A stretch of 61,638 nt of DNA from positions 1 to 61,638 of the forward strand of contig CAJXCW010000002.1 of assembly GCA_913051705.1 (NCBI GenBank). Direction: 5' to 3'. The notes beneath the pieces are model-generated. The model had not been told where the DNA came from and did not search any database. It saw nothing but the letters and a program-made list of their open reading frames with translations. This document shows positions 33,018-43,126 of this stretch, one piece after another; the first letter of the stretch is position 1; each line of letters begins with the position of its first letter. This DNA comes from an uncultured bacterium (GTDB lineage Bacteria; JAAXHH01). Position numbers and translations under genes: made by a program.

Positions 33018-34349
33018 ATGCAAGATTTGACTCCAAAACAAATAGTTGCTGCATTGGACCACTATATTATTGGCCAGGATAAAGCCAAGCGGGCGGTGGC
33101 GATTGCCTTGCGAAACCGATGGCGCCGCCGCCAGGTCCCTTCAGATATGCGCGATGAGATTATGCCCAATAATATCATTATGATTGGCCCTACAGGTGTC
33201 GGCAAAACGGAAATAGCACGTCGCCTGGCCGATCTGGCGCATGCGCCCTTCTTGAAGGTGGAAGCCTCAAAATTCACGGAAGTAGGTTACGTTGGTCGAG
33301 ACGTGGAATCCATGATTCGGGATTTGACGGATCTGGCGGTCAGCAAAGTTAAAGAAGAAAAGACCTTAGCCGTACAGGCTGATGCGATAGCGATGGCTGA
33401 AGAACGCTTGCTGGATCTGTTATTGACCCCGTTGGAAAGCGATATGGAAGGTCAGGAGGACCGGTGGGAGAGGACAAGGGCGAAACTACGGGGTCGGCTT
33501 CAAAAAGGTGAACTGGATGATCAGATGGTCGAACTGGAAACTTCTTCTGAACAGACTCCGATGATCGAGGTTATCTCACCCATGGGCCTGGAAGATATGG
33601 GGGTTAATATACAGGAAATGTTCGGCGGGCTGTTGCCGAAACGTACCAAGCAACGCCGTGTTAATGTCGTAGAAGCTCAGAGGATTCTTACACAGGAAGA
33701 AGCCCAGAAGTTAATCGATTTTGATGATGTCGTCGCCGAAGCTGTCCAACGGGTAGAAATATCGGGCATCGTGTTTTTGGATGAAATCGACAAAATCGCC
33801 GGTGGTGAACACAGAACCGGGAACCCGGATATATCCCGTGAAGGGGTACAGAGAGACCTGTTACCCATTGTCGAAGGATCAAATGTAATGACCAAGTACG
33901 GTATGGTGCGTACGGATCATATCCTGTTTATCGCAGCTGGCGCCTTTCATGTTGCTAAACCATCTGATTTGATCCCGGAATTACAGGGCCGCTTTCCTAT
34001 TCGGGTGGAACTCGATCCATTAACCAGAGAAGATTTCACCCGTATTCTTATCGAACCGCAAAATGCGTTACTCAAACAGTATATAGAATTACTGAAGCCG
34101 GAAGGGGTCAAAATATCCTTTACCAGAGGGGCGATTGAAGAAATTGCCGAAACCGCTACCGTTGTTAACGAACAGGCCCAGAACATCGGCGCTCGTCGTT
34201 TACATACCATCATGACGACCCTGCTTGAAGATCTGTTGTTCGAGGTTCCTGATGCCTCAATATCTTCCAAACGTATTACCCGCGCTCATGTGCGTGAAAA
34301 GCTTCAAGATATTGTCTCAGACGAAGATCTCAGCAGGTATATCTTATAA
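33018..34349 (+). CDS. hslU: ATP-dependent protease ATPase subunit HslU
   Basis: A 443-residue AAA+ unfoldase that feeds substrates to HslV. Walker [17 protein letters not shown] near residue 55, Walker [14 protein letters not shown] near 250, C-terminal ARRLHTIM sensor region and the terminal DLSRYIL tail that docks into HslV. An I-domain fills residues about 110-240. ATG 33018 gives the standard start [14 protein letters not shown]; the frame extends to 32973 without support. Confidence 0.96.
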   Translation: MQDLTPKQIVAALDHYIIGQDKAKRAVAIALRNRWRRRQVPSDMRDEIMPNNIIMIGPTGVGKTEIARRLADLAHAPFLKVEASKFTEVGYVGRDVESMIRDLTDLAVSKVKEEKTLAVQADAIAMAEERLLDLLLTPLESDMEGQEDRWERTRAKLRGRLQKGELDDQMVELETSSEQTPMIEVISPMGLEDMGVNIQEMFGGLLPKRTKQRRVNVVEAQRILTQEEAQKLIDFDDVVAEAVQRVEISGIVFLDEIDKIAGGEHRTGNPDISREGVQRDLLPIVEGSNVMTKYGMVRTDHILFIAAGAFHVAKPSDLIPELQGRFPIRVELDPLTREDFTRILIEPQNALLKQYIELLKPEGVKISFTRGAIEEIAETATVVNEQAQNIGARRLHTIMTTLLEDLLFEVPDASISSKRITRAHVREKLQDIVSDEDLSRYIL

Positions 34350-34376
34350 TAAGAATCAGCTCCCTTAATCTATTCT

Positions 34377-36104
34377 ATGCTGCTCCCCGCACGCCGTACT
34401 CCGCACGCCGCATTTCAATACTGCCTATTCCTCCTGCTGATCCTGGTAACCTGTGCTCAGGAAGTCGCCCCTCCCGGTGGTCCGCCCGATACCTTTGCTC
34501 CGTATGTAGTTAATATTATGCCGCCTGACGGAACCATCCGGGTCGCTACCGACACCTCACCGGTGATTACCTTTAACGAGCGTATAGATCTCAGATCGCT
34601 CGATGATGCCGTCTTTATTGTGCCGTTGATCCCGTTTAAATTTAAATCAAACTGGGATGGCAACGAGATTACGATTGAGTTTGAAGAATCGCTTCAGCAG
34701 GACAAAACGTATGTGATCACAATCGGTACCACTGTGCGCGATCTCCGTAACAACCGTTTGACCTCTGCCGTGGTGTATGCTTTTTCTACCGGAGCTCTAA
34801 TAGATCAGGGAGAGATAAACGGTATGGTCGTCATGAACCAGCGTCCTGCAGTCGGTGCCTTTATGTGGGCCTACAATATTCGGATGAAACCTTCTCCCGA
34901 TCCGGCCGAAATCCCCCCGGATTATATTGTACAGACCGGGGAGGACGGTTTTTTTCGTTTTACCAATCTATCCCTGGAAACCTACCGGGTCTTCGCGTTC
35001 AGAGACCAGGGAAGAGATCGTCGATATGATATCAGCCGGGATCCGTTGGGGGTACCCACAAGGGATGTGATCCTGTCGGAGGAGGAGATCTCGAGCAGTC
35101 CGCTCTGGTTTCAACTGGCGGTTCGGGACACCGTGGCTATGTATGTGAGTACCACGCGCGCTGTTCATAATCGGCAGGTCAGTATTCGGTTGAGTAAAGC
35201 GGCAGATGCCGAAACGGCAGCAGATACCGATAATTATAGCATAGTCGATACGGAAAGTGGTGATACGCTGGAAGTTCTGACCGCCTATCGGGATATGCCG
35301 GATTCGACATCGATCACGGTATTAACGGCGCCTCAAACATCGGGAAGGTCCTATAGCCTGACCTTATTAAACCTCCGAGATTATGAAGGGGGATTAATCT
35401 ACACGACCGGTAATACGACCAGTTTTATCGGTTCTTCCAGAGAGGACACCGCCCCGCCCGAACTAAAGACGATATGGCCGGCCAACCGCGCCCGGGATGT
35501 GCCGTTACGACCGGATATTCGTTTTACTTTTAACGAACCTGTCACGATGGAAGATAATGCGGTTACCCTGGTCGATACTTCAGATCAGATCGTTGCGGGC
35601 ACGCTTCAATGGACCTCTCCCACGATAGCCGTTCTGCGTCCAGACAGAATCCTGGTTTCGAATATGCAATATACCATCCATATTCTTATTAATCGGATTC
35701 ATGACCTGGCAGATCAACAGCTTCAAAACTTGAACAGTGAATCGGATTCAATCAGCTATCTGTTTTCTACCGTTGATCCCAATGAATACGGGATGATATC
35801 CGGATTAATAGCGGATGAGGATTCTACCGCGACGGGATCGATCAACATTTCAATTTCTAATATATCGAATAGAAACAATACGTATCAGACACGGATTCCC
35901 TCTCCCGGTTCCTATCGCTTTGATGAACTCCTGCCGGGCCGTTACACCGTGTACGCGTATAGGGACGCAAATCAAAACGGTCGATTCGATTTCGGCGCTG
36001 TAGTCCCCTTTACACCGGCAGAACGCGCCATCGTTTATCCGGATACCATACCGGTACGGTCAGGCTGGGAATCGGAAGGTATCGACCTGAGGATCAGGCC
36101 GTGA
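34377..36104 (+). CDS. Lipoprotein with SbsA-type Ig-like domains
   Basis: A 575-residue secreted lipoprotein. Signal: basic n-region ARR, hydrophobic YCLFLLLILVT, then Cys26. After it comes the stretch VAPPGGPPDTFAPYV, typical of FCB lipoproteins. Two Ig-like SbsA domains (PF13205) are visible: IMPPDGTIRVATDTSPVITF near residue 48 and IWPANRARDVPLRPDIRFTF near 360, each with the DxSPxxTFNExxD-like pattern. A later beta-rich region (about 465-575) resembles carboxypeptidase regulatory or transthyretin-like repeats (YAYRDANQNGRFDFG). No enzyme motif is seen. The first codons contain a CCGCACG heptamer tract. Probable outer-membrane or cell-surface role. Confidence 0.85.
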   Translation: MLLPARRTPHAAFQYCLFLLLILVTCAQEVAPPGGPPDTFAPYVVNIMPPDGTIRVATDTSPVITFNERIDLRSLDDAVFIVPLIPFKFKSNWDGNEITIEFEESLQQDKTYVITIGTTVRDLRNNRLTSAVVYAFSTGALIDQGEINGMVVMNQRPAVGAFMWAYNIRMKPSPDPAEIPPDYIVQTGEDGFFRFTNLSLETYRVFAFRDQGRDRRYDISRDPLGVPTRDVILSEEEISSSPLWFQLAVRDTVAMYVSTTRAVHNRQVSIRLSKAADAETAADTDNYSIVDTESGDTLEVLTAYRDMPDSTSITVLTAPQTSGRSYSLTLLNLRDYEGGLIYTTGNTTSFIGSSREDTAPPELKTIWPANRARDVPLRPDIRFTFNEPVTMEDNAVTLVDTSDQIVAGTLQWTSPTIAVLRPDRILVSNMQYTIHILINRIHDLADQQLQNLNSESDSISYLFSTVDPNEYGMISGLIADEDSTATGSINISISNISNRNNTYQTRIPSPGSYRFDELLPGRYTVYAYRDANQNGRFDFGAVVPFTPAERAIVYPDTIPVRSGWESEGIDLRIRP

Positions 36105-36127
36105 CTGTGGCCATATTTACGCATGTC

Positions 36128-36156
36128 TTGACAGTTTTTAAAATGGCATTTATAGA
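36128..36156 (+). promoter_or_regulatory. Candidate sigma-70 promoter for the PhyH-type gene
   Basis: TTGACA (36128-36133), a 17-bp spacer and TATAGA (36151-36156) fit a housekeeping promoter in the AT-rich 200-bp gap before 36305. The predicted transcript has a leader of about 140 bases. No other box pair here is as good. Confidence 0.5.
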
Positions 36157-36304
36157 TTATGGTTATTATAATAGATAGTCATAGATGATTACGGGGTCTT
36201 TTGAATAAAGAGGCGATAACCATTGTAAATTCCAAAGTCCCCTTTTATAATTTTGCTGCAGAGGATGTTGTATTTTTAGGGATGCAGGTTACCAGGAGAA
36301 TGTA

Positions 36305-37162
36305 ATGAGTATTTCGCTTCAGGAGACTGTGGAGACGTTAGAATCTCAGGGCATCGTAACCGTGGAGGGAATATTTTCCGAGCGGGAGACAGCCGACTTC
36401 CGCCGTTTGCTGGACCAGACCATTGAAGAGGCTTCTCAAGTAGAGGTCTATAAGGGACGGCCGACGGACAAGTTACTTGGCAAATCAAAAGATACCGTCT
36501 GGCTTCTCTGGGAGCTCTACGGGGTTTGTGAGGGAGGGTTGCACTATACCCGCCATCCCGCTATTGTACAGGTTCTGGAAGAGGCGTTTGGAGAGCCGGT
36601 TATACAGGCCAGTATAGGAACGATGTTCGATAAGGTGGCCGGCGGAGATGCTGCAATCGGTTGGCATCAGGACAATTTTTTTATCGTCAATCCACCGGAA
36701 GGAGAAGAGGAGAATCTGGATAAATACTGGCATCAATTCGGCCATGTGCATGTTCGTCCGGCAGAAATTGATTGGCGTGAAGATTATTTGAAGAAGACCA
36801 TTATTGTCCGCATAAATGTCGATCCTCAGACCGTCGAGAACGGTGCCATGGCTGTGATACCGGGATCATATCAGGAGGGTCCTTTAGAATTACGAGAGGA
36901 TGGCGAAGCGTACATCAAACAACATGAATCAGAGGCTGTGGTTTGTACCGCAGGGGAAGGCAGTGTGTCCTTTTACTTCCCGGGTATGCTCCATAGTTCA
37001 TTCCCGAGCGTGGCGCCGGTAGGTACCCATCGGCGGGCAGCCGCTCACAGGGTTCGCGCAGCCAGTTTACAGCTCCCCGGATGGAAATGGCCCACCGATT
37101 GGGAAGGTGGTATCCATCAGATCAAAGCGGAATCCGGTTTCGACCTGAATCCTTTTATGTAA
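36305..37162 (+). CDS. Phytanoyl-CoA dioxygenase (PhyH) family protein
   Basis: A 285-residue Fe(II)/2-oxoglutarate oxygenase. The iron facial triad is visible: His121 and Asp123 in GWHQDNFF and His231 in GMLHSSFP, with Arg244/245 (THRRAAAH) for 2-oxoglutarate. Substrates in this family vary widely, so phytanoyl-CoA itself should not be assumed. ATG 36305 has AGGAG 6 bases upstream. Single gene with its own promoter and terminator. PhyH families are expanded in Latescibacterota- and Poribacteria-like genomes, which fits the neighbourhood. Confidence 0.9.
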   Translation: MSISLQETVETLESQGIVTVEGIFSERETADFRRLLDQTIEEASQVEVYKGRPTDKLLGKSKDTVWLLWELYGVCEGGLHYTRHPAIVQVLEEAFGEPVIQASIGTMFDKVAGGDAAIGWHQDNFFIVNPPEGEEENLDKYWHQFGHVHVRPAEIDWREDYLKKTIIVRINVDPQTVENGAMAVIPGSYQEGPLELREDGEAYIKQHESEAVVCTAGEGSVSFYFPGMLHSSFPSVAPVGTHRRAAAHRVRAASLQLPGWKWPTDWEGGIHQIKAESGFDLNPFM

Positions 37163-37189
37163 TAGACATATCTTAATCGTACAAAACAC

Positions 37190-37227
37190 AAATGACCGGT
37201 GCTTTAACTACCGGTCATTTGTTGTTT
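37190..37227. terminator. Bidirectional Rho-independent terminator
   Basis: AAATGACCGGT (37190-37200) pairs perfectly with ACCGGTCATTT (37210-37220), followed by GTTGTTTT; A-rich sequence precedes it, so it can end the PhyH gene and the convergent solute-binding protein gene. Confidence 0.85.
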
Positions 37228-37253
37228 TCACCTTCCACCCATCCTTCCGTCCC

Positions 37254-38969
37254 TTATTTTCTGTCCCCTACCTCATCATGCCGACCGACGTAAAGTGCCG
37301 CAAAGGAAGGCGCAAAACCTGACCAGCGGCGATCCCCATATTTATTCAGGTCTATCCCTTTTACCCATGGTTTACTGAGGCTTGCATTAACCAGATTATA
37401 TAAAAACACACCGGCAGTCTGCTGCGCCAGAATCTCCTCCGCCTCTTGATACATACCCACTCGTTTTCTGTCATCAAATTCCTGGGCCGCGTTGTCCACC
37501 AGTCGGTCGAAGACGTCATGCTGCCAATCCTGCCGTCCGGCGCCCGTAGATTGGGACCGCCAGGGCACGGCGATCATATCACTCGGATCCGGGTAATCCA
37601 TGTTGAACCAGAGAAATCCCCATGGAATCTCGTGATTCCGCATGAAGGCGTTGAATGCATTGGTAGATTGCTGGCGTATCTTCATATTGATATTAAGATG
37701 CTCTTTGAGCATTTCCTGAATCGCTACGACCACATTCCATTCATCCGTTGTAGGGGGCTCTCCACGGACCCATAATTCTAAGGAAGGTAATCCTTTCCCA
37801 TCAGGATATCCGGCCTCCGTAAGTAATTGCCGGGCTTGCTCGGGATCAAATTTCTGGTGTGGTTGGAGACGATCAACCTGGTAGCCGGGAAAGCCTTTCG
37901 GCAGCATCCCGTACGCAGGCGTGGCCGCGCCTCCGAGTACGATATTGCAGATGGATTCCCGATCAATAGCGTGTGCTATGGCCTGACGTAGTTTGATATT
38001 GTTGAACGGCGGCCTGGTCGTCTGGAAAATCGTGTAGTAGGTACCGAAGTTTGGAAAAGTAATCAATTCCTGACTGAGCACCGGATCGATTTTGGCGCGT
38101 TGTAAATCCGGCCCGCTTATGCCGATACGATCGAATTCATTGTTCTCATAGGCCGGTAATCCACGCCAGCCGGGCAGGTTGAATTCGAAATCCAGTCTTT
38201 CAAGGTACCCTTTTAAGGGCCCATTATAATACGGATTCAACGTATACGTCATACGAATGCTTTTATCCCAGGTTCCAAGTTGCCAGGTTGAGTTGGAGAC
38301 GCAGTATTCGGGATTCGTCCAGCGCACCCCATATTTTTCCACCTGCCACCTGGGTGCCGGTACAGATGTAAAAAAGGCAAGAATATAGGGCAAAAAGGAG
38401 CAGGGCTCTTCCGTCTCTATCTGAAGTGTCTGGTCATTGATCGCTTTAACACCGATGGTCATTGGATCACTGGTCTGCCCCGTATTTATGGCCTTAGCAC
38501 CTTTAATGGGATAGTAGAAGTAGGCAAATATATTACCGGATGTCGGATTGATCAAACGTCGGAACGACCACTCAAAATCATGGGCGGTGACCGGGCGGCC
38601 ATCACTCCATTTTGCGCCCGGTCGTATCTTGAACGTCCAGGTTTTTTTGTCTTCTCCTACGCTCCAGGATTCTGCCGCTGCCGGTTTCAATTCCAGGTTG
38701 TCGTCAAAGACCACAAGCTGCTCGAACAGAAACGCATTGAACTGGGCGTCGAACAGCGAGATGCCCACATCCAGCGTCGAGGGCTCGATCATGTTAAGGC
38801 GTAAATATTGCTGATCTAACGACGCGGCATCATCCGGCAGCTCTTTACCGACGGTGTTGATCCTGGATGTCGAGACTGCTGTTGACCCTGGCTGCTCTGA
38901 TGGCGTTCCGCAGGCGGCAGTTGTTAATACAATGAAACATAATCCGGCGGCTACAGATTTCAATATCAT
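37254..38969 (-). CDS. Family 5 ABC transporter substrate-binding lipoprotein
   Basis: A 571-residue lipoprotein of SBP family 5 (peptide/nickel/oligosaccharide type). Signal peptide MILKSVAAGLCFIVLTTAAC gives acylated Cys20. Family landmarks: DAQFNAFLFEQLVVFDDNLE, WTFKIRPGAKWSDGRPVTAHDF and LRQAIAHAIDRESIC. ATG 38969 has AGGAT upstream; the longer frame to 39005 loses the signal context. No permease or ATPase for it is adjacent, so it may serve a transporter encoded elsewhere. Downstream of sugar-catabolism genes on the same strand, it may bind an oligosaccharide or glycoside; that is inference. Confidence 0.88.
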   Translation of the reverse strand: MILKSVAAGLCFIVLTTAACGTPSEQPGSTAVSTSRINTVGKELPDDAASLDQQYLRLNMIEPSTLDVGISLFDAQFNAFLFEQLVVFDDNLELKPAAAESWSVGEDKKTWTFKIRPGAKWSDGRPVTAHDFEWSFRRLINPTSGNIFAYFYYPIKGAKAINTGQTSDPMTIGVKAINDQTLQIETEEPCSFLPYILAFFTSVPAPRWQVEKYGVRWTNPEYCVSNSTWQLGTWDKSIRMTYTLNPYYNGPLKGYLERLDFEFNLPGWRGLPAYENNEFDRIGISGPDLQRAKIDPVLSQELITFPNFGTYYTIFQTTRPPFNNIKLRQAIAHAIDRESICNIVLGGAATPAYGMLPKGFPGYQVDRLQPHQKFDPEQARQLLTEAGYPDGKGLPSLELWVRGEPPTTDEWNVVVAIQEMLKEHLNINMKIRQQSTNAFNAFMRNHEIPWGFLWFNMDYPDPSDMIAVPWRSQSTGAGRQDWQHDVFDRLVDNAAQEFDDRKRVGMYQEAEEILAQQTAGVFLYNLVNASLSKPWVKGIDLNKYGDRRWSGFAPSFAALYVGRHDEVGDRK

Positions 38970-39031
38970 ATTAATCCTGCATAGTTGTGATCCGTAGGGG
39001 CGCAAAATATTGCGCGCTACGGTAACCTATT

Positions 39032-40033
39032 TTATTCGTCCGAAAATGCCGCATCGAATGCGACGTAGGATGAGGGAAAATCTACGGCATTGGTAAACGC
39101 ACAGGCCTCTTCTGCGCCATGTTCGCGGTCCATACCGCCATCTTCCCACTCAATCGAAAGCGGACCGTTATATCCGATTTCATTCAAAGCCCGGATGATC
39201 TCTTCGAAATCGATACTGCCGCGGCCGAGAGACCGGAAGTCCCAGAAACGGTCTGTATCACCGAAATTGGTATGGCCGCCGAATACGCCAGCCCGGGTGG
39301 GCTTGTCGGACCACCATACATCTTTCATATGAACATGATAAATACGATCGCGGAAGGTACGGATGAAGGCGACATAATCTACGCCTTGATAACCGAAATG
39401 GCTCGGATCGTAGTTGAATCCGAATGTGTCCCGACCATCCAGCGCATCGATCGCCCGTTGGGCAGAAGAAATATCAAATGCGATTTCTGTCGGATGAACT
39501 TCCAGCCCGAATTTGACGCCTACCTCATCGAAGACATCCAGGATCGGATGCCAGCGGCTGGCGAAATCGGCATAGCCTGCATCGATAGAAGAGGGATCGA
39601 CGGGTGGGAAAGAGTATAACATATGCCAGATCGACGAGCCGGTGAACCCGTTGACCACGCTGAGACCCATATTCGCCGCGGCTCTTGCTGTCAGTTTCAT
39701 CTCTTCCGCTGCACGCTGTCTAACGCCTTCCGGTTCACCGTCACCCCAGACATGGGGCGACAGAATAGCCTGATGCCGCCCATCAATATTATCACAAACC
39801 GCTTGGCCGACCAGGTGATTGCTGATGGAGAAAAGCTGTAAATTATATTTAGAGAGCAGGGCGTGGCGGTCATCACAATAAGCCTGGCTTTCTGCGCCTT
39901 GCTGTACATCGAAATGGTCTCCCCAACAGGCAAGCTCCAGACCGTCGAATCCCCAACTGGCCGCTTTTTTCGCCAGTGTTTCCAGGGTCAGGTCCGCCCA
40001 TTGACCGGTAAAAAGAGTTACGGGACGGGACAT
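39032..40033 (-). CDS. Sugar phosphate isomerase/epimerase (AP-endonuclease-2 TIM barrel)
   Basis: A 333-residue xylose-isomerase-like TIM barrel (PF01261). Metal-binding residues are suggested by [31 protein letters not shown] and [11 protein letters not shown] 40033 has AAGGAG upstream. It follows the Gfo/Idh/MocA gene by 19 bp and should be co-transcribed, a pair common in inositol, sugar acid and polyol breakdown. The exact substrate cannot be read from the sequence. Confidence 0.9.
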   Translation of the reverse strand: MSRPVTLFTGQWADLTLETLAKKAASWGFDGLELACWGDHFDVQQGAESQAYCDDRHALLSKYNLQLFSISNHLVGQAVCDNIDGRHQAILSPHVWGDGEPEGVRQRAAEEMKLTARAAANMGLSVVNGFTGSSIWHMLYSFPPVDPSSIDAGYADFASRWHPILDVFDEVGVKFGLEVHPTEIAFDISSAQRAIDALDGRDTFGFNYDPSHFGYQGVDYVAFIRTFRDRIYHVHMKDVWWSDKPTRAGVFGGHTNFGDTDRFWDFRSLGRGSIDFEEIIRALNEIGYNGPLSIEWEDGGMDREHGAEEACAFTNAVDFPSSYVAFDAAFSDE

Positions 40034-40052
40034 GGTGTGCTCCTTTCATCTT

Positions 40053-41225
40053 TTATAAGTCCGCTACCTTAATCCATGATTTATTTTCTGCTGAGATCGA
40101 CACAGCCTCCAGTACGGCCTGATCCTTGACCCCTTCATCGAAGTCGGGATGCAGGTTGTCGTCCGCACCGCCGATGGCCTGCATGAGATCGTATACTTCG
40201 TGAATGAACGTGTGTTCCCAACCGATGATGTGCCCGGGTGGCCACCAGTGGTCCATGTAGGGATGGACGCCTTCATTCACTATAATTTCACGAAAACCCT
40301 GGATATGATCTTCATCTTCCCGGTTGTAGTACTGCAACTCATTCATCTTTTCGAGGTTAAAGGCGATGGAGCCTTTGCTGCCATTGATTTCGAAACGATT
40401 GCCATTTCGTCGGCCGCCTGCAAAACGGGTGGCTTCGAACGTACCGACAGCACCATTTTCAAACCGGGCAAGGAACAGGGTGGTGTCATCCACGGTGACC
40501 TGCCCCATCTGACTTGATCCGCCGGTTGAAGCACCTAAAGCAGCATCAATTTCTTCCGCTATCGGACGTTCCTTGATAAACGTTTCCTGCATCCCTGATA
40601 CTTCAGAAATATCGCCCACCAGATAACGGGCCAGATCGATGATATGGGCATTTAAATCACCATGCGGACCTGAGCCGGCTTTTTCCTTCTGGAGGCGCCA
40701 GACGAGCGGAAAGTCCGGGTCCATAATCCAGTCTTGCAGATAGACGGCTCGCCAGTGATAAATGTCGCCGATACGTCCTTCTTCGATGAGTTTCTTGGCC
40801 AGAGCGACCGCCGGGACACGGCGATAGTTGTAGGCGACCATGCTCTTGACACCGGCGTTCCGAACGGCGTCGGCCATGGCGCGGGCTTCAGCCAGGTTGT
40901 TGGCCAGCGGCTTTTCGCAGAATACGTGTTTGCCCGCTTCCGCCGCCGCGATGGCGATCTCCGCATGTGAATCGCCCGGCGTCGAAACATCGACCAGATG
41001 GATATCATCCCGACCGATAAGCGTCTTCCAGTCGGTCTCATAGCTTTGCCAGCCGAAGGTCTTCGCCGCATCACTGACATTGGCTTCATTGCGACCACAG
41101 ATAGCCTTCATCACCGGATAAGCCGCTGCTTCCGGGAAGAAGAACGACATGTCTTTAAACGCATGGCTGTGGACTTTCCCCATAAAGGAATAACCAATCA
41201 GCCCTACATTGACCTCTTGAGGCAT
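40053..41225 (-). CDS. Gfo/Idh/MocA family NAD(P)-dependent oxidoreductase
   Basis: A 390-residue sugar dehydrogenase. Rossmann N terminus VGLIGYSFMGKVHSHAF, CEKPLANNLAEA with the catalytic Lys of the EKP motif, and a C-terminal alpha/beta domain (PF02894-like). ATG 41225 has AAGGAG. Operon with the TIM-barrel isomerase. Likely oxidises a hydroxyl of a sugar or inositol; specificity unknown. Confidence 0.92.
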   Translation of the reverse strand: MPQEVNVGLIGYSFMGKVHSHAFKDMSFFFPEAAAYPVMKAICGRNEANVSDAAKTFGWQSYETDWKTLIGRDDIHLVDVSTPGDSHAEIAIAAAEAGKHVFCEKPLANNLAEARAMADAVRNAGVKSMVAYNYRRVPAVALAKKLIEEGRIGDIYHWRAVYLQDWIMDPDFPLVWRLQKEKAGSGPHGDLNAHIIDLARYLVGDISEVSGMQETFIKERPIAEEIDAALGASTGGSSQMGQVTVDDTTLFLARFENGAVGTFEATRFAGGRRNGNRFEINGSKGSIAFNLEKMNELQYYNREDEDHIQGFREIIVNEGVHPYMDHWWPPGHIIGWEHTFIHEVYDLMQAIGGADDNLHPDFDEGVKDQAVLEAVSISAENKSWIKVADL

Positions 41226-41248
41226 TATAGATCTCCTTTTAACAGCTT

Positions 41249-42847
41249 CTACGGTTCCAATTTTTCTTCCACATAGGATTTCAGTTCATTGATCGGTAGC
41301 CGTTCCTGAGCCATTGTATCCCGATCGCGAATGGTCACCGTTTGATCATCGAGCGATTGGAAATCCACCGTAACACAGAAGGGCGTGCCGATTTCATCCT
41401 GTCGCCGATATAATTTACCGATGGCGCCGGTATCATCATAGACGGTCCTGATTTTACCGCCGGTCTGAAGTGTTTTGCGAATCTGTTTCGCCGTAGCCAC
41501 CAAATTTTCATCCGTACGTTTGAGTGGGAAGACGGCCACCTTCACTGGGGCCAGATGGGGTCTGAGATGCAAGACCGTCCGGTAATGATCATTGATCACC
41601 TTCTGTGACTGGTTTCGAAGTTTTTTTCCTTGCTGAATCCGGTCTGCACCCTGCATGGCCAGTAGCGCTTCGATACGCGGCATGGTTTCCTGGAGTTCTT
41701 TTGAGATCGATTCACCGAAAGCCAACAGCGCCTCCTGCACCTCTGAATTCATTTTGGTATTCTTAGCGACGGCTGCGTTAAACGCTTCCAGTTCTTTAGA
41801 TACCATAGAGAGTTTATCATCAGAAGGCGGTTTAACCATCGGTTCGTCATAGGCTTCGGATAGAACAGCCAATAGGCAGCGCCCGACACCAGCGGAGGGT
41901 TCGATGACAAAAGGGATAAGGTGCTTATTGGTCTGCGGATCAAAATAGGACAATCGGGTGGTACTATCCGGATTGTCCATGACTTTGGCCTTTAAGTCAT
42001 ACTGTTCCTGATAACGCGTGTGTGATCCGAGGTCGAAATCCGTCCGGCTGGCGATCCCCTCAATTTCCTCATATCCCAAGGTCGGATACCGATACATCAG
42101 ATCGTAGGTTTTCTTCGAGTAGTGTGCCAGATCTTTTTTAGGGACATCGTATATTTGGATATGATCCCGACTGACGCCGATATGCTGATACCAGGATAAA
42201 CGGTCGTGAAGCCAGCGCTCATGCCATTCATCCTCCGTCCCCGGATAGACAAAGTACTCGATTTCCATCATGTCGAATTCGCGGACGCGGAACAGAAAGT
42301 TCCGAGGATTTATTTCGTTACGGAACCCTTTACCGATCTGGGCAATACCAAATGGCAGCTTGCGGGCTGTCGTGGTCAGGACATTGTTGAAATTGACAAA
42401 AATGCCCTGCGCCGTCTCGGGGCGTAAATACGCAAAGGAATTTTCGTCTGCTACAGGTCCCATTTGGGTTTTAAACATCAGATTGAAAGGTCGAGGTTCA
42501 GTTAGCTTTTTCGAGCCGCAATCCGGACAGGTATCCCCGATCTGATCGGCACGCCAGCGGGCGTTGCAGTCGCGGCAGTCCACAAGCGGATCTACGAAGG
42601 TCTCCTCATGTCCCGAATATTTCCATGTAAGCGGATTCATCAGAGTCGCACTGTCGAGACCCTCCATATCATCTCGCTCATAGACATTGGTGCGCCACCA
42701 GGAGTTGATCAGATTATTTTTCAATTCAACGCCGACGGGGCCGTAATCATAAAGGCCCTGGAGGCCCCCGTAAATTTCGGAACCCGGATAAATGATACCT
42801 CTGCGTTTACAGAGGGAGATAAGCTGTTCTAAAGATACGGCCGCCAC
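41249..42847 (-). CDS. glyS: Glycyl-tRNA synthetase, alpha2 (single-chain class II) type
   Basis: A 532-residue GlyQS-type enzyme, distinct from the alpha2beta2 form of E. coli. Features: the start RGIIYPGSEIYGGLQGLYDYGP, a CRDC..CPDC zinc-like insertion (near residues 95-115), motif 2 GIAQIGKGFRNEINPRNFLFR, motif 3 PFVIEPSAGVGRCLLAVL and the C-terminal anticodon-binding domain (KVAVFPLKR). GTG 42847 has AAGG at 6 bases. The 279 bp between it and the divergent gene at 43127 should hold both promoters; no gene is seen there. Confidence 0.95.
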   Translation of the reverse strand: MAAVSLEQLISLCKRRGIIYPGSEIYGGLQGLYDYGPVGVELKNNLINSWWRTNVYERDDMEGLDSATLMNPLTWKYSGHEETFVDPLVDCRDCNARWRADQIGDTCPDCGSKKLTEPRPFNLMFKTQMGPVADENSFAYLRPETAQGIFVNFNNVLTTTARKLPFGIAQIGKGFRNEINPRNFLFRVREFDMMEIEYFVYPGTEDEWHERWLHDRLSWYQHIGVSRDHIQIYDVPKKDLAHYSKKTYDLMYRYPTLGYEEIEGIASRTDFDLGSHTRYQEQYDLKAKVMDNPDSTTRLSYFDPQTNKHLIPFVIEPSAGVGRCLLAVLSEAYDEPMVKPPSDDKLSMVSKELEAFNAAVAKNTKMNSEVQEALLAFGESISKELQETMPRIEALLAMQGADRIQQGKKLRNQSQKVINDHYRTVLHLRPHLAPVKVAVFPLKRTDENLVATAKQIRKTLQTGGKIRTVYDDTGAIGKLYRRQDEIGTPFCVTVDFQSLDDQTVTIRDRDTMAQERLPINELKSYVEEKLEP

Positions 42848-43126
42848 GGCAGACCTTTCTGTTACGATGCTGGATTCAGAGGACCATCATTGAAATAATA
42901 GGAGAGGATTTAAAACCTCGAAAAAAAATATGTCCTAGCATAATGAAAACGGCTTGGTCTGTCAACCTTAAAGACGACCAGTGTATGTGGGAATTAGATT
43001 GACATATCCCGGGTATTGATCCATTGTAATATGGATAAAGGAATAATCACGTTTACAAAAATAGTTGTTGAGAAACAAGCCTGATCATCTGCCGGCAAGT
43101 TTGAGTCAAAACATAAGGAAAACACC

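Noticed and set aside
42999..43030. Promoter TTGACA...TGTAAT for the ygfZ-like gene
   Set aside because: The spacer is 20 bp, too long for a confident sigma-70 promoter, and no extended -10 helps.
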